From positions 4,434,107 through 4,498,106 of the forward strand of contig CM076671.1 of the NCBI GenBank assembly GCA_038496675.1: a stretch of DNA of 64,000 nt. Direction: 5' to 3'. This DNA is from Rachycentron canadum (Eukaryota; Chordata; Actinopteri; Carangiformes; Rachycentridae). The notes under the pieces were generated by a model. That model had not been told where the DNA came from and did not search any database. It saw only the letters and a list, made by a program, of their open reading frames with translations. Each line of letters starts with the position of its first letter. Position 1 is the first letter of the stretch. This document shows, in pieces, positions 1 to 12,813 of this stretch. The position numbers and the translations under genes are program-made.

Positions 1-3000
1 AAAAACTGGGATTGTAACTACAAGTGGTACTGGTCCAAATCTTCTGGCAAATCTAATTCATTCCAGTGAAAAACACAACATACTGTATATTCCAACTTAA
101 CATGGGTTTTGTTTGTTGTGCTTAATTTGACAAAAACATTGACAAAGCATTTGGTTTTTGCACACGACAGAAAAACTGTAGAAACAAAGTCTTCGTCTCC
201 CCATTTATCCGATTGCTCTTCTCAGCGCGAGAGGAGGAGAGCCACTGTGAGAAACTGACACTAATTTTTCTGACACGAAGCCTGTGATATGTGTAATCCC
301 CTTAGAGCATAGCCAAAGAACCTGTTGTAGCCCCACTGACCGTTGAAGGAGGGGGGTGGACAGGCGCTCACTCATTCTCCTTGTCTTTCAATGTTCCTTC
401 ATATCCCTTTCGATCTCCCTCACTGCCTTCTGCTCTGCCATTAATGCTGTGTCATTTGCATTGTTGAGAAATATGCATGGCTCATGCTCATCCTTTAGCT
501 GGGTGTTCTGTTTACAGATATTCATTTGTTTATAGATATAAATATACAAATAAGAGAATTTATTGGCCTGCATCACCTACTGGCACTGATCCTGCAATCA
601 TCAGTTCCAGGAAGTAATGTCTCACCTCCACATTTCAATGGGATGAAACATAAAAATTGCCTTTTCTTTTTATACCCCTTTGCCTTGTTTGATCTAAACA
701 TTTTAGTTTTAACCCTAAATTTACTGCACATTTCCAAAGAAAGTCACTGTTGAAAAGAATGGGCTTTCTTGTTCTTTCTCTCCTTTCTCAGTTTACTTTG
801 AAACAATCTCTTTTCCAGGGGCACTAACAGCTGGTTATGGTTCAGCCTATAACAGGTCACAAGGAAACCACTTTGGTGAAAGCCCCCAGCTATGAGACGC
901 CAACAGCACAGACACTCCAGTGCTCAGAAGATGTAAAAAAAAAAAAAGCAGACCCAATGATCCCAGCACCCGGTAGCATAGTGAGGCGATGGATGCACAT
1001 GGACAGGGCCTCCCTTCATCATCAAACACAGAGAATGCTCCCTCTTAAGGATCCTGTTTTGTTTTTTGGGCTCTAATGGATCCGTTTGGACTAATGGGTC
1101 TGTTTGAAGCTATGAGGCTCCAGGACACCAGGAAACACTGAAAATCCATTATGAAATGATAGCCAAAGCCTTTTTGCTTACATGTGGGCTGGTAATGGAG
1201 AATAGGAATCAATGGCGGACACTGGGCGGTACAAGTAATTTAAATGTAGGAGTGTGGAGGTACGTTAGCTCCCATTTCCTGTTCAGGTCTGATTATACTG
1301 TGATCAGGTGTATTTGGCCTGGCTATTAGACAACAGTACAATTATCAATAATGTGAGTGAATACAAAACAAGAAAATACCTTGAGTACAAAGGACCGAGA
1401 CCAGGTAATTTGGAAACAATAGTCTGCTTTCCTTTTTCACGTTTAGCCCACGCACATACACACAGGCGCACACGCACACATAAGACTGTGTTGCCTCAGC
1501 AGTAATTAAGTGCCTTTGTTTCACCAGCTGTAATCCCACAGATGGAGGAGTAGTACTGCTGCTGAGATTACCCAAGGAGAGAGCGAGGAGGAGAGCTAGA
1601 AAGAGATACACACAGACAAGGGTAGAGTGGGATAAAGGTGAGATAAAAAAATTTTTTTTTCTTGTTTGTGTACCTGGTATGCTTGGATCTCAGAAACTCC
1701 ACAGGCCCCAAAAGCAAACACTCCCACCACCATGTAAGGTGTGTAATAAAGTGCTGATCAAGTGTCCACGTGTACATGTCATGAGCAATGAACGTATCCA
1801 TTTATCTTGTTTTAACGGACATAATTTTAAGATTTCAAAAACAAAGTCCACCTCAATCAGTAACAGGGAAAGCCAGTCTTCATTAAGCTCTGGAAGTGAT
1901 TTTCTGTACTAGTGCACCTAAACTGTCTGCAGGGTACAGACAATATTCTTTTGAGAGCTATGAAATATACTTCATGCAAGTTATGGACAACTTTTTGTTC
2001 ATTTGTCACAGCAGTTGACAGATTTATACAAAGGAGCTTTCATGCAGTGATGCAGTGGGGGGGGGGGCACAATTTAAGTGTACCAGCCTTGAATTATGGT
2101 TATCAACACTCAGGTGTCAACTGTGATAACTTCCCACACTGGATGTGCCTGTTTCATTGCTGTGAATGTTTTTTGGAGAGGTGATGGTCAAAGTGCCACT
2201 CCTGTGGGGCACCTGCAGAGTCCAGGTCCCCGCTGATAATCCTGAAGCCCTGCTTCAGTTAATCTGATCATCTGTGACCTGCTGAGACATGAAACCCACC
2301 CTCCAGAGCTCCTCTAATCTGCTCACACACACACACACGCACACACGTGCACATAAACACATCAAGGGACACAGCAATGCAGCTGACAGGTATATACATA
2401 TACATTAATGTCACATGTATATAGCTCATTTGAAGTGAAGCAACTATCTCACTTTCCCACACTTCTACAAATACACACCCTGAAGAAAGGCTCAGCTATG
2501 ACAATGCCACATCTCAGTCTGTTGATTGGTGAGTCATAGCTAAAAGACTGAGGCATTAGCCTGCTTTCGACAAGCTGTCATTCCCCTTTGCTGAAAGGAC
2601 ACATCTTGTCAGCTTTAGATTGATATGACAGCAGTCCTATAGCCAACTTCAAGTAGCCACAACAGTGATTTCATAGAAATAAGGTTCCATGATGTTGACG
2701 CCCTAGTTTGAAAGGAACTGTGCTACAGCCCCAAGAGGAAAAAGCAGAAAGCTGGTGGGCCTTATTTTAATTTCCTAATTTTACATTTGTAAACAGACAC
2801 CTCAGTTTCAATCACTCTGTAGCGATCAAAGCCACCACTACTCTGCAGTGCTACAAAAATAACACAAATCCACTGCAAATGCTAATGAGAGAAGTTAAGC
2901 AAACAATGCGAGAAAATAAAAAAAGAATAGTCTACATCTTCTTTCCCCCGCTGACACTATCGACCGCATGTCAGAGCGTGTTGAGGAGTTGTGTAAATCC

Positions 3001-5629
3001 ATAAAACAGATAAAGGAGGATAATGAGATGGAAGGGAGAGAGCAGATCTATTCATCAAAGCCTCTTTCTAACACACTCAGCAGATGGGGGGGGGGCGTTG
3101 TATGGCTGCTTACTCTCCAGTTTGGAGATTAAAGCTTTGGTTGCTGACAAAAAAAGTTGAGAGGTACAGGTTTATAATTCAAACGACAGGGAATCTAGAG
3201 AGCTCAGTTACTCAAGTAAGAATTTACAAGCACAATAGTGTTCTGGTTAGAAATGTTATCTTGTGTCTTTGATCATATTCAATACATTATAATTCCTCTC
3301 AATTTAAAGTCAAAGAGCTGTGTGATGTACTTACACGTCACAGCATGCTGTATAAATCGATATATGACATGCTGATAATCAGGATAATGCAAAGACCAGG
3401 TAGTCACTGGCAACCACAGATATGTAATATCTACATTTTTTTAAACAGGCCCGTGTAATTTCATTTTGCTATATGCAAGCAAAGGGGAATAAGGTGCACC
3501 ATTGCCTGGATCGACTTGTTGTTTGTTGGTTGTGATGATGAGGCCTCTGAGGATGCTCTCTCCTGTGGGCTGAAGAGACTCTAAGCCCACATGGAGATGA
3601 TGAAAACAGTCCTCATAAGGTTGAGAACACTGAGGTAGAGAGGGCTGAATGAGTGCTCATACTTGGTTAAAGTAATAAGTGCCCTTTGGTCAAAGAGATG
3701 AGATCAATAAACCAAGGTACAGTGACTCAAACAGCCTTTGAGCAGCAGGGTGCGTTTTATCTTCAAATTGTCTGATGCAGGTAAACATATTGATCACACT
3801 CTTCACCCATGTTATCATCCTGTACTTTTTCCTGTTTTCTCGAAGGCAAGCCGGGGCTCTGAGGAGTGAATGAGTCAAAAAGAGTGAGAAGCAAACTGAA
3901 TCCCAGTTAGAGCTATCATATGCAAACAGAACAAGATTAGAAAGAGATTTTTACAGGCAACATCTGTTTACTTATCGACCATGAAATGCCTTTTTTTGGT
4001 AAAACAGCTATCTGTAGTTTCAGTGCCTGAGCCACACAATCATTAAACCTGGTGCTCGTCCCTTTCATAGATGTTTTAATGGTTTGCAACAGCAAATGTG
4101 GTGCCAATTTATGTCCCCCACTGGTACCACTTCTCTTTCCCTATCATCCCCCTCTTCCTCATCTCCTCCTCATTCCTTCACCCACCATGGGTTCACCCCA
4201 CTCTGTGATGGTGCACGTTGTCAATTAGTGTCCCCACCTGTCGCCGTAGGTCACTGGTGCAGGCATCTGCTGGGTGTGAAATTGGGCATCTCACTTTCGT
4301 CCATGAACTTTGCATGTCCCTCCCTCTAAACCCCTGTAGGCCCAAACACACACATGTACACACACAGAGGCACAGATATGCTGCCATGACCTAAAGTTGA
4401 CCTTAATGGTATGGCCACCCTGGGTGTGACACAAATAACACCTCTAGCTTGGACCTGGTACTACAGAACTAGCCATACAAGAATAGTACACATTTCCATG
4501 CATGATTTGGGGTATCAAAAGATACTCAAAAGCTTCGACAACTTGAATTCTTATTCTCAGTGGCGACATTGTGATGTTCCTAGATCACAGAAATAAACTT
4601 AGTGGGTACAATGTTGTTATTTCTGATGGCCACAACTATGCCAGCAAGACCTAAGTATTCTTAACAATAGACATCAAGTATTACTGTTGCTGTGGGAATT
4701 TATACTGAGCTTAGCTAAACAAAAGAGGCCTCAATAGAGCATCATTTAAGAAACAGCGGCAAGTCTGAATTAGCAAAGCGTGCTTTGGTATGACAACACT
4801 GACAACAATACCCAGCTTTCTCTTTAACAAGACAGCTGTAAGCCTTTCATTCACTCATACAAGAGCCATTTACACTGACTCCAAGACTTTCATCCAGACA
4901 AGCTCTATCAAATTACTCCAATTTGGAGCAGCTACACTCTAGCCTATTAAGCCTGATATTTTTGAGGAAAGTTAGACTGGAACAAATTCTCTACTATAAC
5001 CTCATGGCACTGACTGCAACAGCAATATTGTTTTAGATCAGATCACTGATACGGTCCTTATCCATAATCTAATGAGGTAAATAACTGCCTCTTCATTATG
5101 TGTGCTGTGCTGCAGAAACTGCAGCAAACTGCAAACTGGGAGTGCCACATGAAATTATGGCAGATTCCGCTTTTACAGCTCAGTCCGTCACTGCCACTTG
5201 TCAAGCCTGAATAGGAGTTGAAACAATTACAGAAGAAAGAGTTCACAGTGTGCACGGCATTAACACTTCAACATGTTTTTTTTAGAAGACAAACTCATGT
5301 CAATCACTGTCAGTGCAGTTTCTACTCATTACTTTATGAACAATGAATATTTTGATACTGACATACCAATGTATAGTTTAGATATTTTCCACAATGACAC
5401 ATCTTCACATGGGATGTCATGCTCAGCTTCGTTCACAACAGCCTGTTTGACACAGACCAATAGTCATTTATACAAAAAAGGTGGAGGGAACCCCTTCTGG
5501 TGTAGCGCCCCTAAAGATTGCATTTCTGTTGCCTCATTAGATGAAGCCAATTAAGAAGATCTCTGTCTCATTATAAAGCCTGGCCCCTGGGAGACAGCTG
5601 GGCCTGTCTGTCTAACCGTTTGTAGCTCC

Positions 5630-5633
<4 letters not shown>

Positions 5634-5683
<50 letters not shown>

Positions 5684-5696
5684 ACGCGCGCGTATG
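5634..5696. repeat. (GT)n plus CG-rich alternating tract
   Basis: (GT)n at 5,634-5,680 runs directly into CGCACGCGCGCGTATG, giving 63 nt of unbroken purine-pyrimidine alternation in the mbnl2 intron. Confidence 0.95.
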
Positions 5697-8600
5697 AGCT
5701 GGCGGGTGGTTGGATGGGAATTGTGGAGCATCTTGAGCTCTGTGTCTTTGTAAGTTTGTCCATTGTATAATCAGAGGAGAATAAAAGAAGCCCGGGGGAG
5801 CGGTCAACACATTTCCTGAGCAACTATTCATTTCTATGTTTAATATGGGCCACAGAAAAAACCATATGCAACACAGTGAACATAGTGTGGCAAGCACTAG
5901 GCATCTTTGTGCCTTTGGGGAAAAACACAAGGATGAAGCTATTGATTTTCCAAAAATATTGTACATTTTTAAATGGAAGGAATTCAGCTAAACAGAGCGT
6001 AGAAATGAATCACACTCAGTAACGATTAGATCAGAACTACCTGAGTCGGTCTCTGATGACTGATGAAACTAAGTATCAATAATTAATGAGACCAATACTA
6101 AAGGTCAAGCACACAGCATGCCTCCTGCCTGACTCGCCATAGATCTGCCTTCAGCTTGACTGCAGAGGTGCTCACGGCAGCAATGACTACTGCAGCAGTA
6201 AGGCAGTTTGAGTCCAGCTGGCTTTGAAATCACCAAATGTGAGGATGGCATTGATTCTGTAGCACTGATTTAAGTTGTTTTTTGCAGAAAGAGAGAGAAA
6301 AAAATGCAGAGAATCTTATACTTTATCAGCACTGTGGGCAGCAGAGCGCGATGGAGGAAAAAAAAAAGGATGACTCAGAGGTAGTGGGTGGATTGAGACC
6401 AGGTGAGACACTGGTACAGCAGATGGGCAGATTTTCAGTGCTCAGTCTCTCCATCATGTTGCAGGCAGCTCATTGGGTGACAAACACCTACTATCCAATC
6501 TGATATTAAGCAACATTGGTGCCATGCATTTTCTGTTTTAAAGAGAAGATATAATGGAGCATTACATGATAAAACAAAGGCAGCATATTAGCTGGGATGT
6601 AGAGAGTAGGCAGATCATCTGTGGGGTGTGTAAGGCCTGCTAATGGACCGCTGCAGTGTCTCTGACCAGTGTATTGAAATGAAACTGAATAAAAGTGCAC
6701 AAGTTTTTGCAACTTTATGCCTGATATTTTGGTTAAATGAAGCTAATATATTTTGCTTGTTCTCTTTCTGAAGACTGCCCACCATCATTCCCATTCCTAG
6801 AAGAAAACAGCTGCTACCAAAACAGACTCTTAATACTGTAAACCAGCCACAGCAATCGCAGCTCCCAAGTGAATTTCCAACCGAGATTTTGCGTTCCCAA
6901 AAAATCAGTTAAATAGGGAACGATATATACAACTGACTATGTGGAGTTAAAAAAAGGCGTATTACAGTAAGAACCGTGTTTTATCTCTTTTCCTGTTATA
7001 TCTGAGTATTCTAAGAATAGTGTCTACAGTTAAATTCAACCAGTTCTGCAGCTAGACCCAGAGGGGGACAGTGGAATGTGGGTATCACAGCAGATGTGGG
7101 TCAGAGCAGTGGCCCAATTAAAATGCTAACCCTTCTGCATCGACTTCTCTGATCAACAGCAGCACAGTGCAGTACTGTTAGTCTACATCGATAACTTTTG
7201 TAGTTATCTGTCACAAGTTCAATCAATTTATACAAAACCACAAAACTAACATGTAAATGTCAAATCAGACATATATAGAGAAACAATATTGTCATGGACG
7301 GTGAAGGTTTAGATTATACTATGAACCTCAACTTACTACATGCTTCAAGTGCATCTACCACAAATCACGGTGATACTGAGCTATTAATGAAGGTGCTTAA
7401 AATGCCTTCATTTCCACATAATAAATGTTTTTGTGGTTTTTCTTATTGGTATGAAAAAACTCCTGTGATTACACTGACTAACTAGGCCTGGGTCATGAGA
7501 CTTCCACCTCCTTCCCTCTTATCTGTCCTTATCCTTGGAACCTTTTTCATATCAGTTAGACTAAGGCTGTGGGCTGTAGGGAGTGAAATCACATGGATCA
7601 AATTAAATTTGGCACAGTTTGCACAGGGAAGACAGAGCGTGTGTGTGCATGCATCTGTGTACGAGTAGGGCTGTTTAACGAATGGTAGCAGTGGGGGTCT
7701 CCTCAGGGCTCATCAAAGCATGCTACATCCACTGCAGCCCCACGTTAAGCTCAAGTCAGTGCCTCATTGTGTCTGTGTGAATGACCCTGGGGGAACACCA
7801 ACTCCCAGTGCGCTGCATACATTCCCCTCCACGTTTGCTCTGCCCAGGGTGTGGCCCAGTTCGAGAGGATTACGCTGAGGAATGCAGCCGAGCCCATCTT
7901 TTAAAACAAGAGAGGAAAGGGGGGCTGAGGCCGTGGGCATCAAGTTTATGTTCACTGAGGCTTCCTAAAGATCCAAAAAAAAAAAAAAAAAGCAAATGCA
8001 ATAAGCCCAGAGGGAGGAAGTTGCAGTTATATCAGTTATATATCTGAACTTCAAAAAAGCTGCCTTTGGTATCTGTTAGCATTTCAGTTTCACTGTCTGG
8101 TGTCTGTCTGGACTGGTTTCTATAGAATAATAGATTAACTCAAGGTCACAGACATGTTTGTGCTGACTCAATCTTTAACAATTAGTATAAAAGTGCTGCT
8201 CTGACTCCCTGTTTGGCTTGACCTGTCATCTACAGACAAGAGAAGACTTTTGCTCCTACTTTTATTACTTTTCTCCTTTGGCTAAATCACTGGTTCTCCA
8301 CTCGTTCATTATTCCCATAGTCATTCAAATATTACCAGATTCCCTTCTTTCCATTTTCCCAGTTTTAGCCATCCCACAACCCCAAAAAACATGTGTGCAG
8401 AGTCCGGATTAAGATGTTCTTACAAAGTGAGGAAAAACAGGGCACCTCACCCCCAGGGGAACTTTACAGAGTCTGTGTTACAAATGAGAAAACACTCCAC
8501 ACACCTGAAAGTACCTTCTATTGTTTCCCCTGCTTCACCACTTTCTTTCAGACTGCCGCAACTTGACGAAATGTGATGCCAGGATGCACCAGACAATGCA

Positions 8601-11600
8601 CCACCTCTCAGAATATTGAAGCTCAGTCAGGCGTGGAGGTCACCTGGTAAATTCTGACCCCATGATCAACCATCTGATCTGCTCTGTAAAGGTTTGACAG
8701 ATTGTGTTTTCCAAAAAAAAGATACATTGACACATATGTATATGTGTCCAAAAAATATTCTGCTGTGTCAAAAAAGTAGTGATTGAAATGACAATCTCTC
8801 TAAGAGTTGCTTATTTGTCATATTTTCTGCTTTATATACAATTTCTATGTGTGTTGTGTCATATTTGTGCAATGACAAGCAGTCAACATGAACTAAGACA
8901 AATGCTCTGGACATGAGCATTCTTTTACCGCAGAGGGAAGAAATATAACCCAGCCAGCAATAAAGAGAAAAAACTGGAGAAGCAGAGAAATTAACAAAAG
9001 GCTACTGTCAGAGGCATGGCCAATGTGACATCATCACATGACTGGTGTGATTGCATTTACCCCATTACTGTCGCTCATTTCCTACAGCCTCCTCCTCCCT
9101 CATCCCCACCGACACTATGTCATGGTTTCCATGGTCACGGTGAAACAAGAATCAAAGAGCTTAAAGGAAATGGCACACCACAATCTGTGATGCTGCTGGA
9201 GACTCAGTGCTGTCTGTATTGATTGTCTGTCATTTTCAGCATTGAATGACATATGATTAACTGATGGTAAAATATCTCTCATTCAAAAATCATTCAAATC
9301 ATCTACCTGCATGGAGGTCACCTAATGTTGCCACACTGCTTAAACAACTGCAATCTATAGCCTGAAAAGACATTTAAATGTCATTTTGTGCCACCAAACC
9401 TGTCTGCCAACGTTGGCTTTGCATGTAATTTTCCTAAATCGAAAGATAAAGCAGAGACTAACCTCAAATGTATGAGAAAGTCACAAAATAGCAGAGCTGA
9501 GCAATACCTGGCTCCACAGCCACGAAGGAAATTTAACTTGTCTGATTGAAAAAACTGTTGACACATCTGAACAATTCCCACAGCTACCCCTGTTGCTGAG
9601 GTCACAACTGTCAAATTTTGATGTCACTTCTCAATGGAAATGGATGATACCTGGTAAGCTATTTCACGACTACCTACCAAATGTGACTACAGCTTTAGCT
9701 GGACTGATATGAAGCAGCTTGTCCTATTTTGAGAAATGACAAATGTAGCATAGAGAGGCTGTTTCTAAAGCCTTCAGTGTGGAGCAGGGGGACAAAAATA
9801 ATCCCCTAGACATTACACTATAGACATGCTGAGAGCAGCGCAGCAGAGTCAGGATGCTGCTGGCTTTATGATTGAGAAAGCATGAGCAAACCGAAGAGGA
9901 ATGATTGCTCATTGGCACTTGTCCCATGCAAAGCACTAAGAGAAAATGCAAAACCAGGTATTTCAGTTGCCGTTGTCTTCCCAGAATGTTCGTCTGTTCC
10001 GTGACTGGCTGGTTCCCTACCATACCAATCTCTACCCTTATCACAAATCACAGGGGGCTGGTTGTTCTCCAGGTCTCATCAGTGAGGATGGATGCACACA
10101 GAGGAGCAATAACTGAATTATGCTTTCAAATGTAATTTATACCCACAAAATATGAGGTGCTTATCTCTTCTCTACCTCTTACCATGAGCAATGACAGCAG
10201 CCTTTCTAAGTAGTCCTACTGCATTGTCTTTAAAATTAATAATACTTTTTAAAAGCTTTGTTGCAGAAGATGATTGCCAAGTGATTGCCAGTCGGAGACA
10301 CCTGTAATTTACATAATCTCATTCTAAAAGATTTTCTTTTTAAATGTGCAGCCCAAAGACTCAGTAAATCATAGGCCAAAAACCTAACTCACAAGTGAGC
10401 ATGTGGTTCAGCTTGGCCACAGCATGCCTCCTAAATAAACCTAGGTGTGAAGACAGGAAGCATAATCTTTTATTTTGGCAGTGGACTGCGAAATTTGATT
10501 TTGCTGTATGAGAGTTCAACAACGAGCCACCGTCATCACAGTGCTGTTTTTACCAACTCAGTCAAAACAGTCAAATTCTCCACGGAATCAGCATGTTTGT
10601 TTGATAGGACAGAGTTACACCACTACTCCTCTCTTGAGCCATACCTTTCACATGTTTATGAAAAGAACCCTTCTGATCACTAACCAAGTCACGCCTTGCA
10701 GCACACAACCCTGGCATGATAACCCTATCAGATGAGAAGACCCAGGAAGACGATACTGGCGTAATTGGGTGGAAATCAGCCTGCCGTGGATTGAAACACA
10801 TTTCCTAATGCATAATAAAGCACCCATTCTCTTAGCTGTCACGAGGAAAGTCTTTGTGAGAGAGGAGGCGAGTTGGAGTTTAAAGTACAGAGAATCCTGT
10901 ATTCTCGTTCTGTCACTGGGTCGTATGCTGAAAAGAGGGGGCGGGTGGAAGGAGAGATAAAGTGACTGCAATTACAGATAGATCTGTCTATACATTTAAC
11001 TATTTGGCTGATGTATTGGCCCATAATGACGGCAACAAAAATTCCTAGATAAACAATATTATGAGAAAGTAGACAGTAGACAGTAGACATAACAAATATT
11101 CCTGTGTTCATAGGATGCTGTTGTGTGGTACATAAAATAACAGAAAAAGAAAAAAAAAAAAAAAAAACAGCCGTGAGCAACGTGTAACGAAGAGGGCTTT
11201 TGCACACTCTGGAAAGCTTGCCATGTCTCTCAGGAAGGATAGGGTCAGAATTCAGTGATGTCCCCAGCAAACAGCACTTTTCTTTTTAAGGTAAAACAAA
11301 GCGTACCTAATCAGAAATAAAGAATAGCCCTTCACATGGTGCAACTCAAGTCTGTCTTTTGGCACTGACCTCATACATGACCTTGAAAACTGTGAAATTC
11401 ACTCTCCACACACTGCATTGCTGTACAAACGAAATGCAGTTACAGGGTAAACTTAAAAAAAGACAAACTCCTCACAGATACAGTGTTCTGCTCTAGTTTC
11501 TTTGGCTATTTATCACTGTCACAGCTGTTGTTTTGTTTTTTCCACTCAGCTTGAAAATAATAGGTTGCTCTTGGATTCAGTCATCTTATTTGCAGCATGT

Positions 11601-12127
11601 GGGGGCTTGTGTGAAGCGCCCTTGTTATAATTGGGGAGACTATCAATGTGTGTGGTGTTGAGCTGATTTAAGATATTTTACCACAATGAAAAAACGCAAA
11701 TGAGGAGGCAAACTGTGCATTATTAAGTGTATCAAACATATCAATATAACAGTGACATAACACCCGATAAGAGGAGTCAAAAAATAAACTACAGGCCTTT
11801 ATTAAAGAAATAAAGGTCTCAGATGAACCCAGTGTAGTCAATAATAACAATTCTATCAATTTAAAATTGAGACTCTTGTTTTTAGTTGACAAAAAAAGCA
11901 CATTGCAACATAATGTGCAGAAGTGATGCCTATAGCTCCTCTTGGATCTGTAACACTACAAAACAAGCTTTGGCTACTGATGTTGTTTGTTGGTCGGGTG
12001 TGACAGCTGACATGTACCCAGGAATAGAAGCCCTGGAACGACTTAAGGCGATCAGATGCTCCCCCATAAGTACAGATGATGGACAAGGCATGGTAATATT
12101 AGAAGAACTTGCTGCATGAAAAACCAA

Positions 12128-12128
12128 A

Positions 12129-12172
<44 letters not shown>

Positions 12173-12177
12173 TACAC
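12128..12177. repeat. (CA)n microsatellite
   Basis: CA dinucleotides with a few CATA interruptions at both ends, about 400 bp from the donor of the mbnl2 start-codon exon. Confidence 0.95.
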
Positions 12178-12573
12178 CTGTGGTGACAGTGAACATGACA
12201 GTAGACCTCTATGGCCTTTCGTTTCATAGGTCAGACTGGTCTGCTTACTGCAGCACAGCATGGAGACCTGACACACATGCTAATTCGAGCAGACAACCTA
12301 CACCCACCAACCATTAGGAACCATGCTGTAACATTTTATGTCAGATGCTATGCCGGTACTGCAGGGATCTAATTCAAGTATGATTTGCTTTACATTTTTT
12401 GACCGTGCCATTATGTAGAGAGAAATAAACTAACAAATGTTACTGGTGTACCAGGTAATCGTGACAAGAAATCATCAATCACCAATTTGTATCTCATACT
12501 AAGTAGAGGACAGAGTAAAAATCAGGACATCACAATAGACGAGAACCATTATATACAGTATGTAAGTCCTTAC

Positions 12574-12747
12574 CTTTAACGAGTCAAAACAGGCGATCAC
12601 CCTCCCATTCTCCACCTGGCAGCTTTTGGGTGGGTGGGCAAATTTGCATTCCTCATCACTGCGTGAACAAGTGCCTCTCTGAAACTGCCGGCACACTTCC
12701 AGGGTCAGCCATTTTGTGTCCCGTATCGAGGCAATGTTTAGAGCCAT
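12574..12747 (-). CDS. mbnl2: mbnl2 start-codon exon (first CCCH zinc finger), partial gene
   Basis: This exon encodes residues 1-58 of a muscleblind-like RNA-binding splicing regulator. The N-terminus MALNIASIRDTKWLTLEVCR and the following QFQRGTCSRSDEECKFAHPP are those of the MBNL2 paralogue; MBNL1 starts MAVSV. Zinc finger 1 is visible as C19-x7-C27-x6-C34-x3-H38. C53 is the first cysteine of zinc finger 2, whose remaining ligands must come from the next exon. The ATG has G at -3 and G at +4, a good start context. The exon ends after Lys58 (AAG|GTAAGG), a phase-0 donor, as in known MBNL genes. MBNL proteins bind YGCY motifs in pre-mRNA and control alternative splicing and RNA localisation. 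The frame stays open upstream of the ATG, but without an in-frame ATG. Later exons are not in the window, so the gene is partial because of the window edge, not broken. Confidence 0.95.
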
Positions 12748-12813
12748 GTCAGGAGCGCTGGCTGTGGAGCTGGGGTGGAGTGGAGCCACTTGGTTTAGAG
12801 AGGAATATATCCT
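12748..12813 (-). other. mbnl2: mbnl2 5' UTR part of the start-codon exon, probable splice acceptor
   Basis: Upstream of the ATG the minus strand carries a pyrimidine-containing stretch ending CCCCCTCAG before AGGATATATTCC, a plausible acceptor that would start the exon at about 12,813. Other AG dinucleotides lie nearby (for example ATTTAG about 50 bases further upstream), so the boundary is inferred and should be settled with RNA reads. Confidence 0.5.

Larger units (their letters stand above)
1..12573 (-). other. mbnl2: mbnl2 intron after the start-codon exon (runs off the window)
   Basis: No exon was found here on either strand; in particular nothing matches the second zinc finger that should follow Lys58. 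The interval holds a long (GT)n tract at 5,634-5,680, a (CA)n tract at 12,128-12,177, A-runs near 7,976 and 11,151-11,167, and short G-runs near 2,057 and 3,086. The block at about 7,680-7,950 is less AT-rich and could be regulatory. The other open frames here carry no recognisable domain. Confidence 0.75.

Noticed and set aside
5551..5966. Two overlapping minus-strand open frames
   Set aside because: Both cross the (GT)n tract and consist partly of Thr-His repeats; no domain is recognisable.
10839..11270. 143-codon minus-strand open frame in the mbnl2 intron
   Set aside because: It crosses an A-rich homopolymer read as poly-Phe, and nothing in it resembles a known family.
1..12573. Second coding exon of mbnl2 (rest of zinc finger 2)
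   Set aside because: No minus-strand frame shows the expected continuation with two cysteines and a histidine after Lys58; this intron is usually long, so the exon is probably to the left of the window.
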